Positions 8,438-16,280 of a stretch of 64,000 bases of DNA are shown in pieces. The first letter of the stretch is position 1, and each line of letters begins with the position of its first letter. The position numbers and the translations under genes were made by a program. Below the pieces are notes generated by a model. That model made no database searches. It was not told the origin of the DNA and saw nothing but the letters and a program-made list of their open reading frames with translations. Source of the stretch: DATJLY01 sp963773665 (GTDB taxonomy: Bacteria > Pseudomonadota > Alphaproteobacteria > ATCC43930 > CGMCC-115725); NCBI GenBank assembly GCA_963773665.1, contig CAVZBZ010000002.1, forward strand, positions 620,001-684,000. The letters run 5' to 3'.

Positions 8438-9501
8438 GTGGAGGATCCCTTCTCGATTTTCTCGTGCACCTGGATCGCGATGTTGCCTGCCTTGCGGCCC
8501 ATCTTGCCGACGAACATCTGCAAATCGCCGCACACGAGGCGCACGTCCGATTCGACCGTGGCATTCAAGGGAATGCGCGTGCCGATGCCCCATTGCAGGA
8601 CCTGGCGCAGCGGCATCTCCACCGAATCGAGGATCGCCTGGATCGGCACCGTGGTGTGCCACAGCTCGCCCGCGAGATGGGCTTCCCAGATCGAATCGCG
8701 GCCGAATTTCTCGCCGAGGAAGCCTTGCAGCAGGATCTCGCGCACCGGCTCGAGCGTCGCATAAGGCAACAACACTTCGAGGCGGCCGCCGCGATCCTCC
8801 ATGTCGACGCGCAGCCGCGCCAGCACGGCGGCATTGGCCGGCCGCCCGATCGTGGCGAAGCGCGGATTGGTCTCGAGCCGGTCGAAGCGGAACGTCACCG
8901 GGCTCAGCGGATCGAACGCGCCGGAAAGATCGGACAGGACGACGGCGACGAGGCGCTCGACGAGGTTGCGCTCGATCGTGGTGTAGGGACGGCCCTCGAT
9001 GCGCATCGCGGCCGTGCCGCGCCGTCCGCCCAGAAGCACGTCGACGATCGAATAGATGAGCGCGCTGTCGATGGTGAGGAGGCCGTAATTGTCCCATTGC
9101 TCGGCCTTGAACACGCTCAGCATCGCCGGCAGCGGGATCGAGTTGAGATAGTCGCCGAAGCGGATCGAGGTGATGTTGTCGATCGAGACCTCGACATTGT
9201 CCGAGGTGAAATTGCGCAGCGAGGTGGACATCATGCGCACGAGGCGGTCGAACACCACCTCGAGCATCGGCAGGCGCTCGTAGGAGACGAGCGCGGAATT
9301 GATGATCGCGCGAATGCCCGAGGCTTCGTGCGCCTGGTTCTCGTCGCCGTCGAAGCCCAGAAGGCTGTCGATCTCGCTCTGGTCGAGAATGCCGCCGGCA
9401 CCGGCCGGCGCCGCGCCGTCGTCGGACTTGGCGCCCCAGTCGGCGGCGATCTTGGACCCCGCTTCCTCGGCGGCGGCTTCTGGCGGTGTGTCTTCTGCCA
9501 T
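8434..9501 (-). CDS. fliM: flagellar motor switch protein FliM
   Basis: A 355-residue FliM. The N-terminal segment contains ILDQSEIDSLLGF, the conserved peptide that binds phospho-CheY. The middle domain includes SYERLPMLEVVFDRLVR, and the C-terminal SpoA domain covers roughly residues 270-345. FliM forms the C-ring with FliG and FliN and sets rotation direction. The acidic, Ala-rich leader before the CheY-binding motif is longer than in enteric FliM. It lies 18 bases after fliL and overlaps the DUF6468 gene by four bases. Confidence 0.96.
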   Translation of the reverse strand: MAEDTPPEAAAEEAGSKIAADWGAKSDDGAAPAGAGGILDQSEIDSLLGFDGDENQAHEASGIRAIINSALVSYERLPMLEVVFDRLVRMMSTSLRNFTSDNVEVSIDNITSIRFGDYLNSIPLPAMLSVFKAEQWDNYGLLTIDSALIYSIVDVLLGGRRGTAAMRIEGRPYTTIERNLVERLVAVVLSDLSGAFDPLSPVTFRFDRLETNPRFATIGRPANAAVLARLRVDMEDRGGRLEVLLPYATLEPVREILLQGFLGEKFGRDSIWEAHLAGELWHTTVPIQAILDSVEMPLRQVLQWGIGTRIPLNATVESDVRLVCGDLQMFVGKMGRKAGNIAIQVHEKIEKGSST

Positions 9502-9519
9502 TGTCCTATCGCGCGTCCT

Positions 9520-10050
9520 TCACTGAACCAGCATTTCCTTGAAGAGCACGTCGTCGACCTTCACCGGCGAGACCGCGTTGATGCGGGCGAGCAGCTCCTC
9601 GCGCAGGCGATAGAGGCCGCCCGAGCCGCGCAGATCCTCGACCCGGAGCTCGCGCAGGAAGATCTGGCAATTGTCGATGATGCGCGGCAGCACGGCCTGG
9701 AGCCGCGCCTGATCCTCGGGCTTTTCGATTTGCAGGCTGACGGTGAGCTTCAGGAAATTGCTCTTCTTGCCGGCCGAATTGAGATTGACGAGAAAATCCG
9801 GGAGGTCGAAGAACACCAACGGCTTCGGCGCCTCGGGCGCGGGCTCGCTCTTGTGTCCCAGAATCCGGTCGACCGTGCCGTTGTAATAGAGATATCCCCC
9901 CGCGCCGAGCAGAAGGACAAGAAGGACCGGGCCGGCGATCAGCAGCGTCTTGCGGTCGAGCTTCAGCGGAATCTTGAGCTTGAACTTGACGCGCGGGCCG
10001 CCTTCGGCCGGCGCGCTGACGGGTGCTTCCGCGATGGTCTCTTCGGCCAT
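9520..10050 (-). CDS. fliL: flagellar basal-body associated protein FliL
   Basis: A 176-residue protein with a cytoplasmic head, one membrane segment (about residues 34-54) and a periplasmic stomatin-like FliL domain containing FFDLPDFLVNLNS and LKLTVSLQIE. FliL rings surround stator units and raise motor torque. It is the first gene of fliL-fliM-DUF6468-motE-like-TPR. A CtrA-like box lies about 70-80 bases upstream of the start, and in Caulobacter fliLM is a CtrA target. Confidence 0.93.
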   Translation of the reverse strand: MAEETIAEAPVSAPAEGGPRVKFKLKIPLKLDRKTLLIAGPVLLVLLLGAGGYLYYNGTVDRILGHKSEPAPEAPKPLVFFDLPDFLVNLNSAGKKSNFLKLTVSLQIEKPEDQARLQAVLPRIIDNCQIFLRELRVEDLRGSGGLYRLREELLARINAVSPVKVDDVLFKEMLVQ

Positions 10051-10117
10051 GGCCCTATGCCGCTCCACCGGCCGCGAATGGCTGCGGCCAATGCCGGCGA
10101 GAATAGGTGGATCATCG

Positions 10118-10132
10118 TTAACAAGCGGTTGA
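10118..10132 (-). promoter_or_regulatory. CtrA-like box upstream of fliL
   Basis: TTAA-CAAGCGG-TTGA, one mismatch from the TTAA-N7-TTAA CtrA consensus, in the divergent region between fliL and flgF. It most plausibly serves the fliL operon, a CtrA target in Caulobacter. Confidence 0.5.
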
Positions 10133-10172
10133 GACGAGGGCCCCGCGAACGCGCGCAGTTGGCGAGCGCAGC

Positions 10173-10199
10173 GGCAGAAAATGCTGGGCAATCTCTGCC
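10173..10199. promoter_or_regulatory. paired FlbD-type palindromes upstream of flgF
   Basis: GGCAATCTCTGCC at 10187-10199 is a 13-bp palindrome of the GGCAA-N3-TTGCC type. A weaker copy ends one base before it (10173-10185), a 14-bp step that also occurs in the array at 30259-30285. Both lie 65-90 bp upstream of the sigma-54 promoter of flgF, a normal enhancer distance. Confidence 0.55.
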
Positions 10200-10263
10200 T
10201 TAACCGGGGGGCGTGAGCCGGCGCCCAGGGGCGAAAGCGCCGTGGGTGCGATGGCCATGGATT

Positions 10264-10279
10264 TGGCATGGAGCGTGCA
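10264..10279 (+). promoter_or_regulatory. sigma-54 promoter of flgF operon
   Basis: TGGCATG-GAGC-GTGCA: GG at 10265-10266 and GC at 10277-10278 are separated by exactly 10 bases, as sigma-54 requires. Transcription would begin near 10290, about 30 bases before the flgF ATG. This placement excludes the longer GTG-started reading of flgF. Confidence 0.78.
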
Positions 10280-10320
10280 TCGCCCGGCCGCGAGATTTCG
10301 TCACCGCAACAGGTTCGCCC

Positions 10321-11037
10321 ATGGACAGCCCTTCTTCCGTCGCCCTTTCCGGCCAGGTCGCTCGCGAGCGGCAGATGGACGTGCTCGCCAACAACATCGC
10401 CAATCTTTCGACCGTGGGATTCAAGGGACAGTCGATGCTGTTCGCCGAGCTTCTGAGCAACGCGAACGGCGCCCGCACCGCCTATGTCCAGGATGCCGGC
10501 ACGGTGCGCGACTGGAGCCAGGGGCCGCTCACCCGGACCGGCAACTCGCTCGACGTGGCGCTCCAGGGCACGGGATTTCTCGAGGTCGAGACCGCGGCCG
10601 GCACGCGCTACACGCGCGACGGGCGCTTGAAGCTCGACGCGCAGGGCCAGCTCGTGACGCTCGACGGCGAACCGGTTCTCGGCGAAGGCGACCGGCCGAT
10701 CATCGTGCCGCCGGGCAGCGCCGGCATCACCATCGGCCAGGACGGCACGATCACGACCAACACCGGAACCGTGGGCAAGCTCGCCGTCGTCTCGTTCGAC
10801 GAGCTTCAGGGGCTCGAGGCCGAGACCGACGGGCTCTACACGACCGACGAGACGCCGGCGCAGGCGACCGACACCAGGGTCATGCAGGGCATGATCGAGG
10901 AATCGAACGTGAAGCCGGTGATCGAGATGACGCGGCTGATGCAGGCCTCGCGCGCCGTCGCCCGCGCCAAGACTTTCCAGGACAACGAAGCCGACCGCCA
11001 CAAATCGGCGATCGACCGGCTCGCCAAAGTCGTCTGA
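10321..11037 (+). CDS. flgF: flagellar proximal rod protein FlgF
   Basis: A 238-residue rod protein. The N-terminal helix has the rod/hook signature (ERQMDVLANNIANLSTVGFKG), and the C-terminal helix ends VIEMTRLMQASRAVARAKT before the final heptads. The D1/beta region includes YTRDGRLKLDAQGQLV, typical of FlgE/F/G. The start is the ATG at 10321, because the sigma-54 promoter lies downstream of earlier in-frame starts. It is the first gene of flgF-flgG-flgA-flgH, 14 bases before flgG. Confidence 0.94.
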   Translation: MDSPSSVALSGQVARERQMDVLANNIANLSTVGFKGQSMLFAELLSNANGARTAYVQDAGTVRDWSQGPLTRTGNSLDVALQGTGFLEVETAAGTRYTRDGRLKLDAQGQLVTLDGEPVLGEGDRPIIVPPGSAGITIGQDGTITTNTGTVGKLAVVSFDELQGLEAETDGLYTTDETPAQATDTRVMQGMIEESNVKPVIEMTRLMQASRAVARAKTFQDNEADRHKSAIDRLAKVV

Positions 11038-11051
11038 CGGGGAATTGACTC

Positions 11052-11838
11052 ATGCGCTCTCTCAACATCGCCGCGACGGGCATGCTGGCGCAGCAGCTCA
11101 ATGTCGAGGTCATCTCCAACAACATCGCCAACCTCAACACCACCGCCTTCAAGCGCCAGCGCGCCGAGTTCCAGGACCTGCTGTACCAGACCGAGCGGCG
11201 CGTGGGCGCCACCTCGTCCGACACCGGCACGATCGTGCCGGTGGGCGTGCAGATCGGCTCCGGCGTCAAGGCGGCGGCGGTCTATCGCATGTCGGATCAG
11301 GGCAATCTCACCAACACGAACAACCCGCTCGACATGGCGATCCAGGGCCACGGCTATTTCCAGATCGAGATGCCGGACGGCACCACCGCATATACGCGCG
11401 ACGGCTCGCTGCAACTGAGCCCGACCGGCGAGATCGTCACCGCCGATGGCTATGTCGTGCAGCCGGGCATTACGCTGCCGACCAGCACCACCGCGGTCAC
11501 GGTCAATGCCAATGGCCAGGTGCTGGCAACGATCGCCGGCCAGCAGACGCCGCAGACGGTAGGCCAGCTTCAGCTCGGCGACGTTTCCGAACGAGGCCGG
11601 GCTGCAGGCCCTGGGCGGCAACTATCTGCAGGAGACGCCCGCCTCGGGCTCGCCCGTCGTCGGCAATCCCGGCGCGAACTCGTTCGGCACGATCCAGCAG
11701 GGCTATCTCGAAACCTCGAACGTCAACATCGTCACCGAGATCACCAATCTCATCACCGCGCAGCGCGCCTATGAAATGAACTCCAAGGTGATCCAGACCT
11801 CGGACGACATGGAATCGACGCTGTCGCAGATCCGCTGA
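11052..11838 (+). CDS. flgG: flagellar distal rod protein FlgG (one apparent +1 frameshift)
   Basis: FlgG polymerises as the distal rod through the P- and L-rings. The first part reads MRSLNIAATGMLAQQLNVEV with ISNNIANLNTTAFKRQ; the end reads NLITAQRAYEMNSKVIQT. The two parts are in different frames. The change falls near 11584, where the sequence has one G too many to read LQLATFPNEAG. Removing one base gives 261 residues, the normal FlgG length. A functional rod requires FlgG and its neighbours are intact, so a sequence error is more likely than a mutation. flgA starts three bases after the stop. Confidence 0.92.
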
Positions 11839-11841
11839 GCC

Positions 11842-12798
11842 ATGATCCGCATTCTCGCCTTCGTCTTCGCTGCACTTCTCGCAACAGCGCCCGCGGCGCT
11901 GGCGCAAAGCCTGCGGCCCGCCGTCACGATCGACGCCGCATTGGTCCGCCTCGGCGACATTTTCGCCGATGCCGGCAGCCGCGCCGCCGATCCGCTGGTG
12001 GCGGCACCCCCGCCCGGCATGCGCATCACCTATGGCGCCGACTGGCTTAGCGCGGCCGCGCGCGAGCACGGGCTCGGCTGGCAGCCCAGCTCGCCTTACG
12101 ACCAGGTCACGATCGAGCGCGCGAGCCGCGTCATCGGCAGCGACGCGGTGATGCAGCAGATGCTGCATGAGATCGCCGCGCGCGAGCCGGTCGAAGATGC
12201 CGAGCTTCAGCTCGACAATCCCGGCCTCAGCCTCGTCATCCCGGCCAACGCGCCCGACACGATCGCGATCGACGGGCTGAGCGTCGATCGCCGCACGGGC
12301 CGCGTGACCGCCTTCGTCTCGGCGCCCGCCGGCGATCCGGCGGCGCAGCGCCGCCGCGTCACCGGCCGGCTCGTCTATCGCGTTTCGCTGCCGGTGCTGA
12401 ACCATGCCGTCGGACCCGGCGCGGTCATTTCGGCGAGCGACCTCGACACCATCAAGGTTCCGCGCGAACGGGTCGGCGCCGACATGGCGACCGACGCGCA
12501 GCAGCTTGTCGGCAAGAGCCCGCGCCGGCCGCTCGAGGCGGGAATTCCAGTGCATCTCGGCGACCTTGCGCTGCCGCTCCTGGTGCACAGGGGCGAGCTC
12601 GTCACGATCCTGCTCGAAACCGCGTCGCTTCAGCTCACGGCGCAAGGGAAGGCGCTCGAGGATGGCGCGAACGGCGCGCTCGTGCGCGTCGCCAACACGA
12701 AAACGAGCCGCGTCATCGACGCGACGGTGACGGCGCCGGGAACCGTGGCGGTGAGCCTGCCGGGCGCGCCCGCGCCGAACCAAACCGCGCTGCGCTAG
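11842..12798 (+). CDS. flgA: flagellar P-ring assembly chaperone FlgA
   Basis: A 318-residue periplasmic protein with a signal peptide (about residues 1-21, ending ALA). The C-terminal half carries the SAF/ChapFlgA domain, visible in GAVISASDLDTIKVPRERV and GKSPRRPLEAGIPVHLGDL. It then ends in the FlgA core with VRVANTKTSRVIDATV. FlgA assists P-ring (FlgI) assembly around the rod. It is longer than enteric FlgA, as is usual in alphaproteobacteria. It lies between flgG and flgH. Confidence 0.94.
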   Translation: MIRILAFVFAALLATAPAALAQSLRPAVTIDAALVRLGDIFADAGSRAADPLVAAPPPGMRITYGADWLSAAAREHGLGWQPSSPYDQVTIERASRVIGSDAVMQQMLHEIAAREPVEDAELQLDNPGLSLVIPANAPDTIAIDGLSVDRRTGRVTAFVSAPAGDPAAQRRRVTGRLVYRVSLPVLNHAVGPGAVISASDLDTIKVPRERVGADMATDAQQLVGKSPRRPLEAGIPVHLGDLALPLLVHRGELVTILLETASLQLTAQGKALEDGANGALVRVANTKTSRVIDATVTAPGTVAVSLPGAPAPNQTALR

Positions 12799-12807
12799 GG
12801 AGGGATC

Positions 12808-13566
12808 ATGCTCGAGCGAAGCAACCGGCCGACGCGCCTTCTCGCCGCACTCGCCCTCGTCACGGCCTTGGACGGCTGCAGCGCGTTCACGCACCTGACG
12901 CAGATCGGCGAGTCCCCGCCCCTCACCACGATCCAGAATCCCAAGGCGCAACCGGGCTATCAGCCGGTCTCGATGCCGATGCCGCAGCCGATCGTCGCCG
13001 AGCGCCGGCCCAACTCGCTGTGGAAGGCGGGCAGCCGCGCCTTCTTCAAGGACCAGCGCGCGAGCCAGGTCGGCGACATCCTCACCATCGACATCAGCTT
13101 CGACGACAAGGCGCAGTTCAACAACGAGACGCAGACGCAGCGCACCACCGCCGAGGCCGATGGCGTCACCAACCTGTTCGGGCTCGAGCAGCAGATTCCG
13201 AAATTCCTGCCGCACGCCGCCAATCCGTCGAGCCTCGTCAACATCAACGGCTCGACCAACAACGACGGCAAGGCGGCGATCACGCGCGAGGAACAAGTCA
13301 CCCTCGAAGTGGCGGCGATCGTCATGCAGGTGCTGCCGAACGGCAATCTCGTCGTGCAGGGGCGCCAGGAGATCCGCGTCAACAACGAAATCCGCGAACT
13401 GCAGATCACCGGCATCCTGCGCCAGCAGGACATCACCGCGGTCAACACGACGACGCTCGACAAGCTCGCCGAAGCGCGCGTCTCCTATGGCGGCCGCGGC
13501 ACGCTCACCAACGATCAGCAGCCGCGCTACGGCGAGCAGTTGCTGGACATCGTCTCGCCGTTCTAG
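12808..13566 (+). CDS. flgH: flagellar L-ring lipoprotein FlgH
   Basis: A 252-residue outer-membrane lipoprotein with a lipobox (ALDGC; lipidated Cys24). FlgH motifs are SLWKAGSRAFFKDQRASQVGDILTI (residues about 70-95), ITREEQVTLEVAAIV, and the C-terminal GRGTLTNDQQPRYGEQLLDI. It forms the L-ring, the outer-membrane bushing of the rod. It ends the flgF operon and is followed by two hairpins before the convergent dksA. Confidence 0.95.
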   Translation: MLERSNRPTRLLAALALVTALDGCSAFTHLTQIGESPPLTTIQNPKAQPGYQPVSMPMPQPIVAERRPNSLWKAGSRAFFKDQRASQVGDILTIDISFDDKAQFNNETQTQRTTAEADGVTNLFGLEQQIPKFLPHAANPSSLVNINGSTNNDGKAAITREEQVTLEVAAIVMQVLPNGNLVVQGRQEIRVNNEIRELQITGILRQQDITAVNTTTLDKLAEARVSYGGRGTLTNDQQPRYGEQLLDIVSPF

Positions 13567-13592
13567 GGTCCGATCCGTTCGGACGGGACCCT
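13565..13592 (+). terminator. hairpin after flgH
   Basis: The arms AGGGTCC and GGACCCT enclose a nested TCCG/CGGA pair directly at the flgH stop. No T-run follows, so rho-independent function is uncertain. Confidence 0.5.
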
Positions 13593-13593
13593 G

Positions 13594-13655
13594 GTGCGTC
13601 CTTCGACTTCGCGGGCTGTCGCCCGCTCCGCGGAGCGCGTAGTCGAAGGACGCAC
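13594..13655. repeat. intergenic palindrome with GTCGAAGGA arms
   Basis: Perfect 15-bp inverted arms (GTGCGTCCTTCGACT and its complement) enclose two smaller palindromes, GCGGGC/GCCCGC and CTCCGCGGAG. It sits between convergent flgH and dksA. The TCCTTCGACT core recurs at 56456-56530, so it belongs to a dispersed intergenic repeat family. It could also act as a two-way terminator. Confidence 0.75.
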
Positions 13656-13666
13656 GGTGATTCGAA

Positions 13667-14083
13667 CTATTCTTCGCGCTGCGTGCGCTCGAGGCGCTCG
13701 TGGCGCTCTTGCGCCTCGAGGCAGAGCGTCGCGATCGGCCGCGCTTCGAGGCGGCGGATGCCGATCGGCTGATCGGTTTCCTCGCAGAACCCGTAGCTGC
13801 CGTCCTCGATGCGCGTCAGCGCTGCGTCGATCTTGGCGATGAGCTTGCGCTCGCGGTCGCGGGTCCTAAGCTCGATGCCGCGGTCGGTCTCGAGCGAGGC
13901 GCGGTCGGTGAAGTCGGGCTCGGCCAGGCTTTCGTGCTTCAGGTGGTGCAGCGTCTCGGACGATTCCGCGAGGAGGTCGCTGCGCCATTGCAGCAGCCTT
14001 TGCCGGAAATATTCGCGCTGCAGGGGGTTCATGAATTCTTCATCGTCCGAAGGACGATAACCGGCCGGAAGCTTCGGGCGCAT
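13667..14083 (-). CDS. dksA: DksA-family transcription regulator
   Basis: A 138-residue DksA/TraR protein that binds the RNA polymerase secondary channel and works with ppGpp. It starts with the usual YRPSDDEEFMNPLQREYFRQ segment, then a coiled coil (about 30-100), then the C-terminal zinc-finger-type region. Only two of the four canonical cysteines remain (GFCEET and TLCLEA), so zinc binding is doubtful; cysteine-poor DksA is common in alphaproteobacteria. It lies between flgH and fliX on the opposite strand to the flagellar operons. Confidence 0.9.
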   Translation of the reverse strand: MRPKLPAGYRPSDDEEFMNPLQREYFRQRLLQWRSDLLAESSETLHHLKHESLAEPDFTDRASLETDRGIELRTRDRERKLIAKIDAALTRIEDGSYGFCEETDQPIGIRRLEARPIATLCLEAQERHERLERTQREE

Positions 14084-14152
14084 CCACTACTCCCACGAAC
14101 CACGGCGGCGAGTATATGAATCGCTGCGATCGTCCGCAAGCGGACGCGCGCG

Positions 14153-14569
14153 CTAAACCGCGCTGTCGAGCTTCGCCAGCTCGACTGCGGCACGCACCTC
14201 GATCTCGCCCAAAATTTCCTGGAGCCGCGCGTCGTCGATGAGCGGCGTCGTCTCGGCGGCGAGCCGCGCCAGCGTTTCGAGCTGCGCGCGCGGCAGCGAT
14301 CCCGCGAGCAGCGCATGACGCAATCCGTCGAGCGCATCGAGCAGTTTTTCGCCGCGCGCGAACGCGCGCTTGCGCCCGCCCTGGCCATCGACGATCTCCT
14401 GGAGCGACAGCAGCCCTTCGACCGGCGGCAGCGCGCTCGGACCCTTGAGCGATGCGGCGCCGCCGGATTCCCCGGCAAGCGCCGAGGGGAACGAGCGATC
14501 GCCGACGCTCGCCTTCTCGTCCCTGCGCTGCGTCGCGGGCCGCAGCGGCGGGGTCCATTCGATCCTCAT
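14153..14569 (-). CDS. fliX: class II flagellar assembly regulator FliX
   Basis: A 138-residue protein whose C-terminal half matches FliX: VEGLLSLQEI, then RGEKLLDALDGLRHALLAGSL, then LQEILGEIEVRAAVELAKLD. FliX couples completion of early flagellar structures to activation of FlbD, whose gene is at 38.1 kb here. The N-terminal 40 residues are poorly conserved. It is divergent from flgI. An exact CtrA box lies 26 bases upstream of its start. Confidence 0.87.
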   Translation of the reverse strand: MRIEWTPPLRPATQRRDEKASVGDRSFPSALAGESGGAASLKGPSALPPVEGLLSLQEIVDGQGGRKRAFARGEKLLDALDGLRHALLAGSLPRAQLETLARLAAETTPLIDDARLQEILGEIEVRAAVELAKLDSAV

Positions 14570-14594
14570 GGCCGAGAAGATCGGGGTACCAGGG

Positions 14595-14609
14595 TTAAGG
14601 CAGACTTAA
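14595..14609 (-). promoter_or_regulatory. CtrA box upstream of fliX
   Basis: TTAA-GGCAGAC-TTAA, an exact TTAA-N7-TTAA match, 26 bases upstream of the fliX ATG where it would overlap the -35 region. Confidence 0.72.
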
Positions 14610-14616
14610 AAGCGGC

Positions 14617-14650
14617 GGCAAATCTTGCCCGATGGGCGGAAGCGATTGCC
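14617..14650. promoter_or_regulatory. paired FlbD-type palindromes upstream of flgI
   Basis: GGCAAATCTTGCC at 14617-14629 is a near-perfect 13-bp palindrome. A half-conserved copy, GGAAGCGATTGCC, lies at 14638-14650. The starts are 21 bp apart, two helical turns, the same spacing as the pair upstream of fliF. They are 55-90 bp upstream of the flgI sigma-54 promoter. Confidence 0.6.
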
Positions 14651-14704
14651 GGCCGGCGTGCGGGAAAAACTCGAAAAAACCACGCTTTTACGAGGCTTTT
14701 CCCG

Positions 14705-14720
14705 TGGCACGGGAATGGCA
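14705..14720 (+). promoter_or_regulatory. sigma-54 promoter of flgI operon
   Basis: TGGCACG-GGAA-TGGCA has GG and GC separated by 10 bases and a perfect -24 element. A second GG-N10-GC match overlaps it 11 bases downstream (14716-14731). Transcription would start near 14731 or 14742, just ahead of the ATG at 14752. Confidence 0.78.
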
Positions 14721-14751
14721 TGGGAAAGGCAAAAGCGAGCTTTCCCGACCG

Positions 14752-15963
14752 ATGATGCGCAGCATTTTCCGCTTTCTCTCGATCGCCGTTCTTGGCGCCC
14801 TCCTTTCGCTTTCGGCTGCGGCGCCCGCCGCGGCCATGTCGCGCATCAAGGACATCGTCGATTTCGAGGGCATCCGCGACAACATGCTGGTGGGATATGG
14901 CCTCGTCGTGGGGCTCAACGGCACCGGCGACACGCTCAACCAGGCGATCTTCACGCGCGAGAGCCTCATCGGCATGCTCGAGCGCCTCGGCGTCAATGCG
15001 CGCGACAATGCGCTGCGCACCAACAACGTCGCCGCCGTCATGGTCACGGCGACGTTGCCGCCGTTTGCCCGCCAAGGCGGCCGCATCGACGTTACCGTCT
15101 CCACGCTCGGCAATGCGAAGAGCCTCTTGGGCGGCACGCTGCTCGTGACGCCGCTCCTCGGCGCCGACGGCGAGGTCTATGCCGTGGCGCAGGGCACCGT
15201 CGCCACCGGCGGCGTCGCCGCCAAGGGCCAGGGCGCGTCGGTCACCAAGGGAGTGCCCACCGCCGGCCGGGTCGCGAGCGGCGCCATCGTCGAGCGCGAG
15301 ATCGGCTTCGAGCTGGCGAAGCTCCACAGCATGAACCTCATGCTGCGCAATCCCGACCTCACCACCGCGACGCGCGTCGCCGACGTCATTAACGCGCATC
15401 TCGGGCGCCACGCGGCGGAGGCGATCGATCCCTCGACCGTCGCGCTCAATTTCGACGGCAAGTCCAAGGACAATGTGATCGATCTTCTGACCGGCATCGA
15501 GCAGCTCGATGTCGAGCCCGACGAGGTCGCGCGCGTCGTCATCGACGAGGCCAACGGCATCATCGTCATGGGCGAAAGCGTGCGCATCAGCACCGTCGCC
15601 GTGGCGCAGGGCAACCTCACCGTGCGCATCACCGAGACGCCGCAAGTCTCCCAGCCCTCGCCGTTCTCGGCCGCGGGCACCACTGCGCCGACGGTCGGCG
15701 TCAACGGCGAGCCGCAGGCGCCCGGCCGCGCCGGCGTGCAGTTCGCGCCCTCCGGCGGCGCGCAGACGGTCGTCGTGCCGCGCACCAACGTGCAGGTCGA
15801 CGAGCAGCAGGATCGCCGCATGGCGGTGCTGCCGGCGGGCGTGAGCCTGCAGGAGCTGGTCGACGGGCTCAACGCGCTCGGCGTCGGCCCGCGCGACATG
15901 ATCAGCATCCTCCAGGCAATCAAGGCCGCGGGCGCGCTCCAGGCCGACATCGAGCTGATGTGA
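14752..15963 (+). CDS. flgI: flagellar P-ring protein FlgI
   Basis: A 403-residue periplasmic P-ring protein with a signal peptide (ending AAPAAAM, about residue 27). Conserved motifs are RIKDIVDFEGIRDNMLVGYG, GLNGTGDTLN, VMVTATLPPFARQG and the C-terminal SLQELVDGLNALGVGPRDMI. The ATG pair at 14752/14755 follows the sigma-54 promoter closely, which excludes longer starts. It heads flgI-flgJ-flgN-like-flgK-flgL and overlaps flgJ (TGATG). Confidence 0.96.
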   Translation: MMRSIFRFLSIAVLGALLSLSAAAPAAAMSRIKDIVDFEGIRDNMLVGYGLVVGLNGTGDTLNQAIFTRESLIGMLERLGVNARDNALRTNNVAAVMVTATLPPFARQGGRIDVTVSTLGNAKSLLGGTLLVTPLLGADGEVYAVAQGTVATGGVAAKGQGASVTKGVPTAGRVASGAIVEREIGFELAKLHSMNLMLRNPDLTTATRVADVINAHLGRHAAEAIDPSTVALNFDGKSKDNVIDLLTGIEQLDVEPDEVARVVIDEANGIIVMGESVRISTVAVAQGNLTVRITETPQVSQPSPFSAAGTTAPTVGVNGEPQAPGRAGVQFAPSGGAQTVVVPRTNVQVDEQQDRRMAVLPAGVSLQELVDGLNALGVGPRDMISILQAIKAAGALQADIELM

Positions 15964-16280
15964 TGGATCAGGCCCCTGCCCTTTCCTCCGCGGCCGCCGC
16001 GACGATCGGCGCAACCGGCGCATCCGCGCCCGGCGCCACGGCCAATGGGGCGGCGGCGCAGAAGGCGGCGCAGGATTTCGAATCGTTCTTCCTGTCGCAG
16101 ACCTTCGAGACGATGTTTTCCGGCATCGGTAGCGACACGCTCTTCGGCGGGGGCAACGGAGAATCGATCTATCGCTCCCTCCTCATCCAGGAATACAGCA
16201 AGATCGCGGCGAAGAGCGGCGGCGTCGGCATCGCCGATGCGGTGCAGCGCGAGATCCTTCGCACCCAAGAGGTGAAATGA
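15963..16280 (+). CDS. flgJ: FlgJ-type rod-binding protein (no muramidase domain)
   Basis: A 105-residue protein corresponding to the N-terminal rod-binding domain of FlgJ: QDFESFFLSQTFETMFSGIG, then YRSLLIQEYSKIAAKSGGVGIAD. It caps and guides rod assembly. The C-terminal peptidoglycan hydrolase domain of enteric FlgJ is absent, as in most alphaproteobacteria. The start overlaps the flgI stop and the stop overlaps the next ATG. Confidence 0.92.
   Translation: MDQAPALSSAAAATIGATGASAPGATANGAAAQKAAQDFESFFLSQTFETMFSGIGSDTLFGGGNGESIYRSLLIQEYSKIAAKSGGVGIADAVQREILRTQEVK

Noticed and set aside
669..8564. Very long open frames antisense to fliP, the S10 peptidase and the TPR operon.
   Set aside because: High GC in third positions leaves few stops on the opposite strand. 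The translations are Arg/Ala/His-rich without family signatures, and real genes with conserved motifs occupy the other strand.
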